Numbered from the stretch's first letter, positions 8,328 to 16,470 are shown. The stretch is 64,000 nt of DNA from an uncultured Clostridia bacterium (GCA_947628655.1 CANRAS010000003.1:1-64000); one strand, 5' to 3'. Notes: generated by a model from the sequence alone, not told the origin. Numbers and translations: made by a program.

Positions 8328-8750
8328 ATGCACCCTGAACTTGAAAATGCCAAGAACGCTTTAAAAGCCGACAAATGCACCTGCGTTATGACGCTGGGTT
8401 CGGTAATGTTCAAGAGCCAAGAGAAAGGCGTTCAGCCATTGCTTGACTGGATGAACAGCGGAAACAACTATATGGGATATATGATAGCGGACAAGGTTGT
8501 CGGCAGAGCCGCCGCGTTTATCGACATCGCGATGGGTATACGCGCGGTTTATGCGGAGGTTATAAGCGAACCCGCGAAAGCGCTCCTTGAAAAAAATCAT
8601 ATCGAGGTCGAGGCGGACTTGATTGTCCCCGAAATCCTAAACCACGACAAAAGCGACAAATGCCCGCTTGAAAAAGCGGTTGACGGCATAGAAAACGCTG
8701 CGGACGCTCTTATGCCTATTGAACTTGCGCTTATCAGAATGAATTTGTGA
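8328..8750 (+). CDS. DUF1893 (TM1506-like) protein, deaminase-fold family
   Basis: A 140-residue protein; the frame is open farther upstream but ATG at 8328, with AAAAGGAG 7 bases before, is the sensible start. It matches the DUF1893 pattern: an N-terminal TCVMTLGSVMFKSQEKGVQPLLDW, then a VGRAAAFIDIAMGIRAVYAEVIS core, ending MCPIE-like (ALMPIELALIRM). TM1506 of this family adopts a cytidine-deaminase-like fold, and the biochemical role is not settled. The tight coupling to an ECF S component suggests that it handles or senses whatever that transporter imports. A strong terminator follows. Confidence 0.82.
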   Translation: MHPELENAKNALKADKCTCVMTLGSVMFKSQEKGVQPLLDWMNSGNNYMGYMIADKVVGRAAAFIDIAMGIRAVYAEVISEPAKALLEKNHIEVEADLIVPEILNHDKSDKCPLEKAVDGIENAADALMPIELALIRMNL

Positions 8751-8758
8751 TTTAGTGG

Positions 8759-8800
8759 CGGAGAATTGCCGTATAATCGGCGGTTCTCCGTTTTCGTTTT
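8759..8800 (+). terminator. Rho-independent terminator after DUF1893 gene
   Basis: CGGAGAA-TT-GCCG pairs with CGGC-GG-TTCTCCG (8759-8790), followed by TTTTCGTTTT. Confidence 0.85.
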
Positions 8801-8813
8801 AAGGAGTTAGAAT

Positions 8814-9161
8814 ATGTTCGGATTTGGAAAGGGAAAGTCTAAAAAAACCGAAGAGGAAAAACGCGCCGAGGGTATGCCGAAAACGAAAAAGGTGCAGTTC
8901 GACCCTGTTCCGCTTGAAAAAGCCGTCGGCGAAATAACCGAGAACCCGCGGGCGATTTTGCAGTATAAACCCGTAAATTACTACGCGACAAAGGACAGCT
9001 TTTTGCTGTGCGTGTTCTATTATAATAACGAGTACACCGAAATTTATATGCGCCTTGAATACTGCGTGAACGATGTTTCCAAGGGAAAATCGCCTGTTTT
9101 TACGATAGATAAAGACCTAATGCGCGATATTCTGCGGAAATTCGGGCAGAATATCCCGTAG
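8814..9161 (+). CDS. Hypothetical small protein
   Basis: A 115-residue soluble protein with a basic, acidic-patched N-terminus (MFGFGKGKSKKTEEEKR) and an alpha/beta C-terminal part (YYATKDSFLLCVFYYNNEYTEIYMRLEYCVNDV). AAGGAG lies 7 bases before ATG. I do not recognise the family. It sits between a terminator and the large hairpin array; its stop codon falls inside a small palindrome (TATCCCG-TAG-CGGGATA) that resembles the second hairpin of the array unit, suggesting the array may have grown from, or spread into, the end of this gene. Confidence 0.65.
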   Translation: MFGFGKGKSKKTEEEKRAEGMPKTKKVQFDPVPLEKAVGEITENPRAILQYKPVNYYATKDSFLLCVFYYNNEYTEIYMRLEYCVNDVSKGKSPVFTIDKDLMRDILRKFGQNIP

Positions 9162-9300
9162 CGGGATAGAATTGTTAAAAAATTATTCTCCGAATTTTCA
9201 CTTCATATTCACAAAATAGCCGTTATTTATTCAAAATACGGTTGTATAATACAAGTGTTGCAGGAAAAAATGTTCTTGCACTTCCTTTTCATAAAAATTA
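9162..9300 (+). other. Spacer between small gene and hairpin array
   Basis: AT-rich, with TATAAT at 9245-9250 but no convincing -35 box at 17 bp, then a weak hairpin (AAGTGTTGCA with TTGCACTT). If the TATAAT is used, a transcript would run straight into the array. Confidence 0.35.
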
Positions 9301-10300
9301 CCAACCAAACCAACATCAGCGCTCCGTGACTTCGCGGGGCGCTGATGTTGTTATTATCCCGCCGTAGCGGGATTGTTTGTTTTATGCGGTTTCGCGCCAA
9401 ACCAACACAGCGCTTTGTGACTTCGCGGGCGCTGATGTTGTTATTATCCCGCCGTAGCGGGATTGTTTGTTTTGTGCGGGTTCACGCCAAATCAACACAG
9501 CGCTTTGTGACTTCGCGGGCGCTGATGTGTTATTATCCCGCAGTAGCGGGATTGTTTGTTTTGTGCGGGTTCGCGCCAAACCAACACAGCGCTTTGTGAC
9601 TTCGCGGGGCGCTGATGTTGTTATTATCCCGCCGTGGCGGGATTTTTTTGTTTTGTGCGCGTTCGCGCCAAACCAACACAGCGCTTTGTGACTTCGCGGG
9701 GCGCTGATGTGTTATTATCCCGCCGTGCGCGGGATTTTTTTGTTTTGTGCGCGTTCGCGCCAAACCAACACAGCGCTCCGTGACTTCGCGGGGCGCTGAT
9801 GTTGTTATTATCCCGCCGTGGCGGGATTGTTTGTTTTGTGCGGTTTCGCGCCAAACCAACACAGCGCTTTGTGACTTCGCGGGGCGCTGATGTGTTATTA
9901 TCCCGCCGTAGCGGGATTTTTTTGTTTTGTGCGGGTTCGCGCCAAACCAACACAGCGCTTTGTGACTTCGCGGGCGCTGATGTTGTTATTATCCCGCCGT
10001 AGCGGGATTTTTTTGTTTTGTGCGCGTTCGCGCCAAACCAACACAGCGCTTTGTGATTTCGCGGGGCGCTGATGTTGTTATTATCCCGCCGTGGCGGGAT
10101 TTTTTTGTTTTGTGCGCGTTCGCGCCAAACCAACACAGCGCTTTGTGACTTCGCGGGGCGCTGATGTGTTATTATCCCGCCGTAGCGGGATTGTTTGTTT
10201 TATGCGGTTTCGCGCCAAACCAACACAGCGCTTTGTGACTTCGCGGGCGCTGATGTTGTTATTATCCCGCCGTGCGCGGGATTTTTTTGTTTTGTGCGGT
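9301..10300 (+). repeat. Tandem array of 11 copies of a ~91-bp double-hairpin unit
   Basis: The core CAGCGC begins at 9317, 9408, 9498, 9587, 9679, 9771, 9862, 9953, 10044, 10136 and 10226, a period of 89-92 bp. Each unit carries hairpin 1, AACACAGCGC pairing with GCGCTGATGTT across a 15-17-base loop containing GTGACTTCGCGG; hairpin 2, ATCCCGC with GCGGGAT around a 4-5-base loop (CGTA, CGTG, AGTA, CGTGC variants), followed by a T-rich tract (TTTTTTTGTTTT or TTGTTTGTTTT); and a short GCG-TTC-GCGCC palindrome. The stems are invariant while loops and tracts vary. Hairpin 2 plus the T tract has the form of a terminator on the + strand only. Frames open through the array on both strands are considered non-coding. 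Confidence 0.95.
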
Positions 10301-10402
10301 TTTTCGCGGAATTTATCTAAAAGGAAATTTTCTTCGCGCCGTCATAACGACAAAATCGGAAAGTCTAAAAGTGTATAATATATTAAAAAAGGCGGTGATG
10401 TT

Positions 10403-10717
10403 ATGATTAAGATATACAACGACGGCAAAAGGATAACGGCGGCGCTTGTCGGGGACATAGACCACCACGCCGCCCGCGAGATGAGAGAACAGCTTGACGA
10501 TGTTATTGCGCGTTCGCGCCCCGAATTGCTGATACTCGACCTTGCGGGCGTTGGGTTTATGGACAGTTCGGGCATTGGACTGATACTCGGACGTTCGCGC
10601 GCCGTGCGTGCAGTCGGCGGGGAACTTCTCGTAAAGAACGCCGATTATGAAATAGCCGAAGTGATACGTATTTCGGGTTTGGGACACCTTATCGCGGCAC
10701 AGCCGAATACTCTGTAA
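10403..10717 (+). CDS. spoIIAA: Anti-sigma F factor antagonist SpoIIAA
   Basis: A 104-residue STAS-domain protein. The phospho-acceptor motif DSSGIG is at residues 54-59, with Ser56 corresponding to Ser58 of the Bacillus subtilis protein, the residue phosphorylated by SpoIIAB and dephosphorylated by SpoIIE. Unphosphorylated SpoIIAA binds SpoIIAB and frees sigma F in the forespore. GGCGGTGAT precedes ATG with normal spacing. It is the first gene of the classic three-gene operon. The region upstream holds the hairpin array; a TATAAT at 10374-10379 has no good -35, and AAGGAAAT at about 10320 resembles only half of a sigma-H promoter. Confidence 0.95.
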   Translation: MIKIYNDGKRITAALVGDIDHHAAREMREQLDDVIARSRPELLILDLAGVGFMDSSGIGLILGRSRAVRAVGGELLVKNADYEIAEVIRISGLGHLIAAQPNTL

Positions 10718-10734
10718 ATTAACAAGGAGAGAAT

Positions 10735-11190
10735 ATGAAAAAAGTATTGATAAACGAATGTAAAGCGGTATTTCCCGCGCTTTCCAGAAACGAAAGCATA
10801 TCCCGCTCGATAGCGGCGGCGTTTTTACTCCAATGCGACCCGACTGTCGAGGAAACGGCGGCAGTTAAAACGGCGGTTTCAGAGGCGGTTACAAACGCTA
10901 TTGTACACGGTTACAGAAACAGCAAAGGCTATGTTGAAATGCTGATGAAACTCTTTGACAACAACACCGTGTACATAAGAATAAAGGACAAGGGCGCGGG
11001 GATAGCAGATGTGAAAGCCGCAATGGAGCCTATGTTCACTACCGCGCCCGCCGACGAGGAGCGTTCGGGATTGGGATTTACGGTTATGGAGAATTTTATG
11101 GACAAGGTGCGGGTGCGTTCTGTTCTCGGCGAGGGTACGACTGTTACTCTCGAAAAGAAAATCGGAGGAAAACCGCTTGACAAGAGATGA
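10735..11190 (+). CDS. spoIIAB: Anti-sigma F factor / serine kinase SpoIIAB
   Basis: A 151-residue GHKL-fold kinase. The N box is EAVTNAIVHGY (Glu50, Asn54), the G1 box DKGAGI is at residues 85-90 and the G2 box SGLGF at 111-115; all nucleotide contacts appear intact. It holds sigma F inactive before septation and phosphorylates SpoIIAA. The gene starts 17 bp after spoIIAA with AAGGAG upstream, and its last 14 bases overlap the sigF start, so anti-sigma and sigma factor are translationally coupled. Confidence 0.95.
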   Translation: MKKVLINECKAVFPALSRNESISRSIAAAFLLQCDPTVEETAAVKTAVSEAVTNAIVHGYRNSKGYVEMLMKLFDNNTVYIRIKDKGAGIADVKAAMEPMFTTAPADEERSGLGFTVMENFMDKVRVRSVLGEGTTVTLEKKIGGKPLDKR

Positions 11191-11818
11191 GTTCATAGCG
11201 GAGAACATTCCGCTGGTACACTCGCTGGCAAATCGGTTTCGCGGGCGCGGCATAGAGTATGAGGAACTTTTTTCAGCGGGAAGTTTAGGACTTGTGAAAG
11301 CCTGCGATAACTTTGACGAAACGCGCGGACTGCGCTTTTCGACATATGCCGTACCCGTGATACTCGGCGAGATAAAGCGTCTGTTTCGCGACGGCGGGAC
11401 TGTTAAGATGAGCCGAAGTCTGAAAGAGCTTTCGATGAAAGCACAGCGCGCCCGCGAGGAACTTATGAAAAACGGCTCCGAGCCTACGCTTTCCGAACTC
11501 GCCGAATATATGGGAGTTTCAGCAGAGGACGCGGCGGAGGCAATTCAAGCGTCGTCGCCGACGGTATCGCTCACGTCCACCGAAGAGGGCGGAGAGTTTG
11601 ACGTGCCGATAGACGGAAACGAAAATGCGCTTATAGACAAACTCGCACTTCGCCAATGCTTAGAGAAACTATCCGAAACCGACCGCACGCTGATTACGCT
11701 GAGATATTTTCGCGGCAGAACGCAATCCGAAACCGCGCAGGCAATGGGAATGAGCCAAGTACAAGTGAGCAGGAGAGAGAGGAAGATATTGGAGGAATTG
11801 AGGCTACAAATGACTTAG
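11177..11818 (+). CDS. sigF: RNA polymerase sigma F factor, forespore-specific
   Basis: A 213-residue sigma-70 family protein lacking region 1. Region 2 is recognisable (FSAGSLGLVKACDNFDETRGLRFSTYAVPVILGEIKR) and region 4 ends with a clear helix-turn-helix (SETAQAMGMSQVQVSRRERKIL). It is read from TTG at 11177; GGAGG lies 8 bases upstream, inside the end of spoIIAB. Gene order and length identify SigF rather than SigG or SigB. It directs the first forespore transcription programme. No clear terminator follows; the next 400 bp are full of short palindromes. Confidence 0.94.
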   Translation: MTRDEFIAENIPLVHSLANRFRGRGIEYEELFSAGSLGLVKACDNFDETRGLRFSTYAVPVILGEIKRLFRDGGTVKMSRSLKELSMKAQRAREELMKNGSEPTLSELAEYMGVSAEDAAEAIQASSPTVSLTSTEEGGEFDVPIDGNENALIDKLALRQCLEKLSETDRTLITLRYFRGRTQSETAQAMGMSQVQVSRRERKILEELRLQMT

Positions 11819-12221
11819 ACCAGAGGCTAGAGGGTAAGATGTAAGAGGTAAGAGAGCGCTTTCCGCAGTTTATAGTTAATAGTTAATAGTGCATAGTAAT
11901 TGTGTCCGCTCTCGCGGACGATTAGATTGTCTTTTGGTCAATACGCGCCTGCGCCGTCCGCGGGGTCTGGCGTGGCTCAATTCAAGCGCCCTTTTCCCTT
12001 ATCTAGCATTAGTTTACCGCCAGACGTATTAACGCGCCTGCGCCGACCGTATACGCGCCGTTGCCCGACCGCCCGCAATTCGCCTGTCGGCGAATTTGCA
12101 CCGCTGTCGCGGTGCAGTTTTGCGCTTTGCGCAAAACGCGGGCTGCATAACACAACGCCCCGCCTACGGCGGGGAAAACGGTTATTACTTTGCACTTTGC
12201 ACTATAAACAGATTAAAGGGG
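11819..12221. repeat. Gene-free stretch of clustered short palindromes (module copy B)
   Basis: About 400 bp after sigF with no convincing gene. It opens with the same purine-rich TAAGAGGTAAGAG and TAGTTAATAG runs as the 5.4-kb module and contains GTCCGCTCTCGCGGAC and AGATTGTCTTTT, then a series of separate hairpins: TTCGCC-TGT-CGGCGAA, GCACCGC-TGTC-GCGGTGC, GTTTTGCGC-TTT-GCGCAAAAC and CCCCGCC-TAC-GGCGGGG. Stems of 6-9 bp with 3-4-base loops follow one another with almost no spacing. The function is not known; it may end sigF transcription. Confidence 0.7.
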
Positions 12222-12250
12222 TTGACATTTTATTAACATTGATGTATAAT
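12222..12250 (+). promoter_or_regulatory. Consensus sigma-A promoter
   Basis: TTGACA (12222-12227), 17-bp spacer, TATAAT (12245-12250), 39 bp upstream of the next start codon. Confidence 0.9.
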
Positions 12251-12288
12251 ATAATGTTAAATTAAAATAGATTTGGCGGTGATTGGAT

Positions 12289-12855
12289 ATGTTCACAAAT
12301 GGGATTGTCATTCAAAAATATGTCGATAACTCGTATAAAGGAATAGACGGTTCGGGGTTCAGCGAAAAAACGGGCGAGAATTGGTTTCTGAATGACGACG
12401 AAATCTTAGCCCCGCAATTTGAACCGTACTATGACGAGTATATCGGAAAAACATATTGGAATTTAGAAAAATTCTCGTGGATTTCTGCCTGCAATGATTT
12501 GAGTTACATTCGCAAATATATAAACGAGGCTCAAAAACGAAACATAAAATTCCGACTGTTATTGTGCGAAAGCTATATTCCAAATCCAATATTTGACGCG
12601 TCAAATTTAAAAACGGAATTTTTAGGATATGATTACGCCTATGCAAACGGTGATAATTATTCCGCCGTGTACAATGAAATCCCGTTTGTATTTTCGGAGT
12701 TCAAATTAAATCAGTATGGTCTTTTTCAAACAGAAGAAGAAATAAGCGAGTACATCGCAAAGCGAGAACTATTTAAACAGCAAAACCCGCCGTACACATT
12801 GGAGGACGGAGAGTTTGTCGTTTTTAGACTTTGCGAAATTGTAGATTTTTCTTGA
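12289..12855 (+). CDS. Hypothetical protein with its own strong promoter
   Basis: A 188-residue acidic, aromatic-rich soluble protein. I use ATG at 12289 because GGCGGTGAT, nearly the full anti-SD complement, is 9 bases upstream; the in-frame TTG at 12283 would be too close. The sequence has many Tyr, Phe and Trp residues and a C-terminal FVVFRLCEIVDFS. There are no membrane segments. The composition and solitary position next to a tmRNA-linked island recall small immunity or antitoxin proteins, but I recognise no family and that is only a suggestion. There is no clear terminator before the tmRNA promoter. Confidence 0.65.
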   Translation: MFTNGIVIQKYVDNSYKGIDGSGFSEKTGENWFLNDDEILAPQFEPYYDEYIGKTYWNLEKFSWISACNDLSYIRKYINEAQKRNIKFRLLLCESYIPNPIFDASNLKTEFLGYDYAYANGDNYSAVYNEIPFVFSEFKLNQYGLFQTEEEISEYIAKRELFKQQNPPYTLEDGEFVVFRLCEIVDFS

Positions 12856-13024
12856 AATAACAATTTTAGGCGGAATTATTTTCATTTCCGAAACTTTTGC
12901 GCTGCCTTAAAATTCAACACTTTACGTTTTAAATATATATATACATAATTTTCAATCAAAAGTCAATCCCAAATTGACAGAACAGGAAATTTAGTAATTG
13001 TCGAAAAACGACATTCAATTATCC

Positions 13025-13053
13025 TTGACAAATCTGTTCTGATGTGTTATAAT
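13025..13053 (+). promoter_or_regulatory. tmRNA promoter
   Basis: TTGACA (13025-13030), 17-bp spacer, TATAAT (13048-13053). The mature RNA begins 28 bp after the -10, consistent with a short 5' leader removed by RNase P. Confidence 0.92.
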
Positions 13054-13080
13054 AGTTGTAGGAAAATCTATGTCATTTAC

Positions 13081-13431
13081 GGGTCCGTAAAGGTTTCGAC
13101 GGGGATTCTGATGGGCGATAAGCGAGTAGTGAGGGCGAAATCACTTTAATAGTCGCAAGCTTAAAATTAAACGCAGACGACGATCTCGTTTTAGCAGCTG
13201 CCTAAGGCGCTGCCGTCATACCCCGCAGTATCGCGGGCGGGGATATGGCGTCGACTAGCGATGAACGACCGCGGCGAATAGCCTTATAACTGCGGTTGTA
13301 CTAAAGGCTGCCAAACGCGAAAGCCTGTTTGTCGGCGTTCGCGCAAGGGAGAACTAAATGACAGACTGCACTCGGAGAAAGTTGCTTGGACGGGTTTTCG
13401 GACAGGGGTTCAATTCCCCTCGGATCCACCA
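13081..13431 (+). ncRNA. ssrA: Transfer-messenger RNA
   Basis: The 5' end GGGTCCGTAAAGGTTTCGACGG and the 3' end GGTTCAATTCCCCTCGGATCCACCA form the alanyl-tRNA-like acceptor and T arm; the seven-base acceptor stem pairs 13081-13087 with 13421-13427 (one G-U), and CCA is encoded. The resume codon GCA at 13155 follows the conserved AATAGTC. The tag frame runs 16 codons to TAA at 13203-13205 and reads ASLKLNADDDLVLAAA, ending in the expected hydrophobic protease signal. It rescues stalled ribosomes together with SmpB. Its 3' end is a common integration target; an island with recombinase remains begins immediately after. Confidence 0.97.
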
Positions 13432-13436
13432 AGCTG

Positions 13437-13486
13437 AAAGCTACATTTTTAGTGCAAGATGCACAAAGAATGTAGCTTTTTGTTTT
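13437..13486 (+). terminator. tmRNA terminator
   Basis: AAAGCTACATT (13437-13447) pairs with AATGTAGCTTT (13469-13479), with an inner GTGC/GCAC stem, followed by TTTGTTTT. Confidence 0.9.
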
Positions 13487-13545
13487 ATATATTTACTAAT
13501 CGCAGACTGAAATATTCCTGCGGTTTGACTTTTGTGAGGAAAACG

Positions 13546-14384
13546 ATGAATAAATTACGAGTTGCAACGTACTACCGAGTAAGTACAAATCATGAGGAAC
13601 AAGAATCAAGTCTTGAAACACAGATTTCATATTATGAAAAGTTGATAACAGAACACTAAGACTGGCAATTTGTGAAGATATATTCTGAGCGTGCCTCGGG
13701 AGCTCAACTAAAGAAACGTCCTGAATTTATGAAAATGCTCAAGGCTTGTAAGCATAGAAAAATCAATTTGATTCTAACAAAGTCAATGAGTCGTTTTGGG
13801 AGAAACACGTTGGACACATTAAAGACATTGTATGAACTTTTTAACTTAGGCGTTAAAGTCTATTTTGAGAAAGAAAACCTAAACAACTATGATAAAAAGA
13901 TGCGGATAATGACGGGAATTTACGTAGGTTTTGCACAGGAAGGAAGCAAAAGCATGAGCGATAACATCCAAGTGGGGAATTCGTGAGAGAATGCGCGAGG
14001 GAAAAGTATGTCTTAACTGCACGCGCTTTTTAGGATATGATAAAGATGGGGACGGCAGATTGGTGATAGTTGAATCTGAAGCAGTTATAGTCATAAAAAC
14101 ATTTGAACTGTATCTTAACGGGTTTGGTGTTCGCAAGATAAAGAAATACCCTTGAGGAGAACGGCATCAAAACTGTAACAGGTAAAAATGTTTGGAGTAC
14201 CTCAACTATTGACCGCATTCTCTCCAATGAAAAATATGTTGTTGATGTGATAATGCAAAAGAGCTTTACCGAGGACTTCCTCACTGGAAAGCGTAAGAAG
14301 AATGAGGGAGAGTTGGATATGTATTTTATCGAAAGTGACCATGAAACGATTGTTAGCAGAGAAGTTTTTAAATCTGTTAAGTAA
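13546..14384 (+). pseudogene. Decayed serine recombinase (resolvase/invertase family) next to tmRNA
   Basis: Starting at ATG 13546 (MNKLRVATYYRVSTNHEEQESSLETQ), the catalytic N-terminus of a large serine recombinase is clear: YRVST holds the nucleophilic Ser and the frame continues with SMSRFGRN. An in-frame stop lies at 13657-13659 where relatives read HPDWQF, a frameshift near 13975 separates the catalytic domain from GIRERMREGKV, and another near 14140 precedes the TVTGKNVWSTSTIDRILSNEKY recombinase domain. Reading stops at 14384 after EVFKSVK, well short of the family's usual C-terminal coiled-coil and zinc region. It is almost certainly inactive, and was probably once the integrase of the element inserted at ssrA. 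Confidence 0.9.
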
Positions 14385-14411
14385 CGCAAAACAAAAAAAT
14401 TGTGATTTATA

Positions 14412-14440
14412 TTGATTTTTGTCCAATTATATGTTATAAT
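14412..14440 (+). promoter_or_regulatory. Promoter of the dCTP deaminase gene
   Basis: TTGATT (14412-14417), 17-bp spacer, TATAAT (14435-14440), 38 bp before the start codon. Confidence 0.75.
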
Positions 14441-14478
14441 GAATTTAATATATAATATACTTTTAAAAGGAGATTGTT

Positions 14479-16470
14479 ATGGATAAACGTGTTAAATCAA
14501 GTAAAAAATCTTCAATCATGAAGAAGACAGAGCAAACTAATCCTGTCGATGAGATATTCAATGAACGCGAGGATTTTATTGTGGTCGGCTTTACCGGCGG
14601 AACAGGGACAGGTTGCACAACTGCTGCCAGTATTCTTGAAACAGAAGTGTTTGAAGAACTGAAACTTCACAAACCCAAAAGCAGAGATTTTAACAACAGC
14701 GAAGAGCGAAAATATGAAATAATATATGATTACGCCCAATATCATTGGGATCCTTTCAAGTCGATAAGTATGAGCGATATGATAATTTCATTCATCATAC
14801 AGGATGGATATGAATCTATGATCAATTTAATCAAATCGGTTTTAAAGTTTGAGGGCAATGAAGTATTCAAAGACGTAACGATAGAAGAAATGGACTTTAA
14901 ACAATATTTTTCCGATCTGAAAATTGAATTTGATAGCTGTATTGATGAAAACTCAGCTTATAATACGCTAAAGCGTTGTGATACTCAACCCGGAATAGAA
15001 GAAACAGAAATAAAATGTCTTGAAAAGATAAATAAAGTTCGTGGTGTATTTAGTGAGCATCTTTCTGACAAAGAATTCGATTCAAACGAACATGAAAATG
15101 CCAAAGCAAATGCTTATACTTATTTTCTTCAAACAGTTGGAGATAATTTACGTATATCCGGTAATCCATCTGGTGGAAGTTTTTCGGGCAAGCATATGGC
15201 GATACTTGCAAGACGTGCGAATGGTTTTATTAAGGCGTTTCGGAGCCGAAACAGGAAAACTGGTCAAAAGACGCTCCTTTGCATTGATGCAATAAGAAAC
15301 CCATATGAGGCAACCTATTTCCAAGATCGCTACAACGCATTTTACCTTGTGGCAATCAATACCGACAGGGAGGAACGCAGACGCAGACTTAGCGAAGAGT
15401 GTGGACTTAATGACAAGCAGATATCTAATCTTGAAAACAAAGAATATCCTAAGCTGAAAGGGAATGATGTTTTTACACGTATAGACATCGGTGCTTGTTG
15501 TGAACTGGGCGACATTCACATCAACAATCCTAAAGAAGGCGTTGATAAATATTTTTTGACAGAACAGCTAGTAAAATATGTTACTCTTATGAAACATCCC
15601 GGGCTTATCACACCATCTGCAATAGAACGCTGTATGCAAATTGCATATAATGCTAAACTGAATTCAGGGTGCCTATCACGACAAGTAGGTGCAGTAATAA
15701 CCGACGCCTCGTTTAGCATAAAGGCTGTCGGTTGGAACAGTACCCCCGAGCATCAAGTTCCATGTAATCTCAGAAATCTTATACAATATTTCAATAACCT
15801 CGATGAAAATTCGTTCAGCTCATTTGAAATAAAAGATAAGGACTTTAGGAAGACACTTCAAAGTAAGTATGACAGTCTCGTCAATTTTGCAAAACATAAA
15901 GATGATGGTGATGGAACAAAAAATGTCCCGTATGATGTTGTTAAAGCTCTTAAAGGCAGGCATTACCCATACTGCTTTAAGGACGAGTATCAGAAATCCA
16001 ATCAAGTACATACCCGTTCGCTTCATGCTGAAGAGAATGCGTTTTTGCAACTTGCCAAGAACGGCGGCGAGGGTATAAAGGGAGGCAATTTGTTCACAAC
16101 AGCAAGTTCGTGTGTTTTATGTTCAAAAAAAGCCTATCATTTAGGGATAAAAAACATTTATTATATAATACCTTATCCCGACATTGCTCAATCGCATATA
16201 ATATCATTTGGGAAACCCGACAACGAACACAATCCGAAAAGCATTCTGTTTTCCGGAGCGATTGGAAGAGCGTACACTAGTTTGTATACGCAACGTATAG
16301 CTTTTAAAGACGAGTTAGGGCATTTGGTGCACAGCTCAAATTCCGTTTCTGATATAATCAAGAAACTGAACCGTATTGCTGATCTTTTCAAAGACGGAAA
16401 AACTAACAAGGCATGGGAAGAATATGAAAAGCTTGAATCCCAAAAGCCTAAAAAGGAGCAGAAGATTTAG
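14479..16470 (+). CDS. AvcD-like antiphage dCTP deaminase
   Basis: A 663-residue two-domain protein. The N-terminal part is a P-loop NTPase-like domain with GGTGTGCTT at residues 40-48. The C-terminal part, from about residue 378 (ERCMQIAYNAKL...LSRQVGAVI), is a zinc-dependent cytidine/dCMP deaminase with HAEEN (His516, Glu518) and Cys545-x2-Cys548. This architecture is that of the phage-defence dCTP deaminases (AvcD, E. coli AW1.7 DCD), which drain dCTP and dCMP during phage replication. The usual Pro before the first Cys is Ser here (ASSCVLCSKK). AAAGGAG precedes ATG. It has its own promoter and is uninterrupted, unlike its recombinase neighbours. No gene or RNA recognisable as AvcI is seen; only about 95 bp separate it from the broken recombinase. 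Confidence 0.88.
   Translation: MDKRVKSSKKSSIMKKTEQTNPVDEIFNEREDFIVVGFTGGTGTGCTTAASILETEVFEELKLHKPKSRDFNNSEERKYEIIYDYAQYHWDPFKSISMSDMIISFIIQDGYESMINLIKSVLKFEGNEVFKDVTIEEMDFKQYFSDLKIEFDSCIDENSAYNTLKRCDTQPGIEETEIKCLEKINKVRGVFSEHLSDKEFDSNEHENAKANAYTYFLQTVGDNLRISGNPSGGSFSGKHMAILARRANGFIKAFRSRNRKTGQKTLLCIDAIRNPYEATYFQDRYNAFYLVAINTDREERRRRLSEECGLNDKQISNLENKEYPKLKGNDVFTRIDIGACCELGDIHINNPKEGVDKYFLTEQLVKYVTLMKHPGLITPSAIERCMQIAYNAKLNSGCLSRQVGAVITDASFSIKAVGWNSTPEHQVPCNLRNLIQYFNNLDENSFSSFEIKDKDFRKTLQSKYDSLVNFAKHKDDGDGTKNVPYDVVKALKGRHYPYCFKDEYQKSNQVHTRSLHAEENAFLQLAKNGGEGIKGGNLFTTASSCVLCSKKAYHLGIKNIYYIIPYPDIAQSHIISFGKPDNEHNPKSILFSGAIGRAYTSLYTQRIAFKDELGHLVHSSNSVSDIIKKLNRIADLFKDGKTNKAWEEYEKLESQKPKKEQKI

Noticed and set aside
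9533-10136. Long minus-strand open frames (109 and 170 codons) and several plus-strand frames across the hairpin array
   Set aside because: They exist because the repeat unit lacks stops in some frames; they are themselves repetitive, have no ribosome site, and the conserved features are stems, not codons.
9301-10300. Possible CRISPR array
   Set aside because: The whole unit is repeated with no unique spacers, the unit is too long for repeat plus spacer with constant repeat only, and no cas genes are near.
10310-10345. Possible sigma-H promoter for spoIIAA
   Set aside because: AAGGAAAT fits the -35 element but no GAAT-type -10 is found at 11-13 bp.
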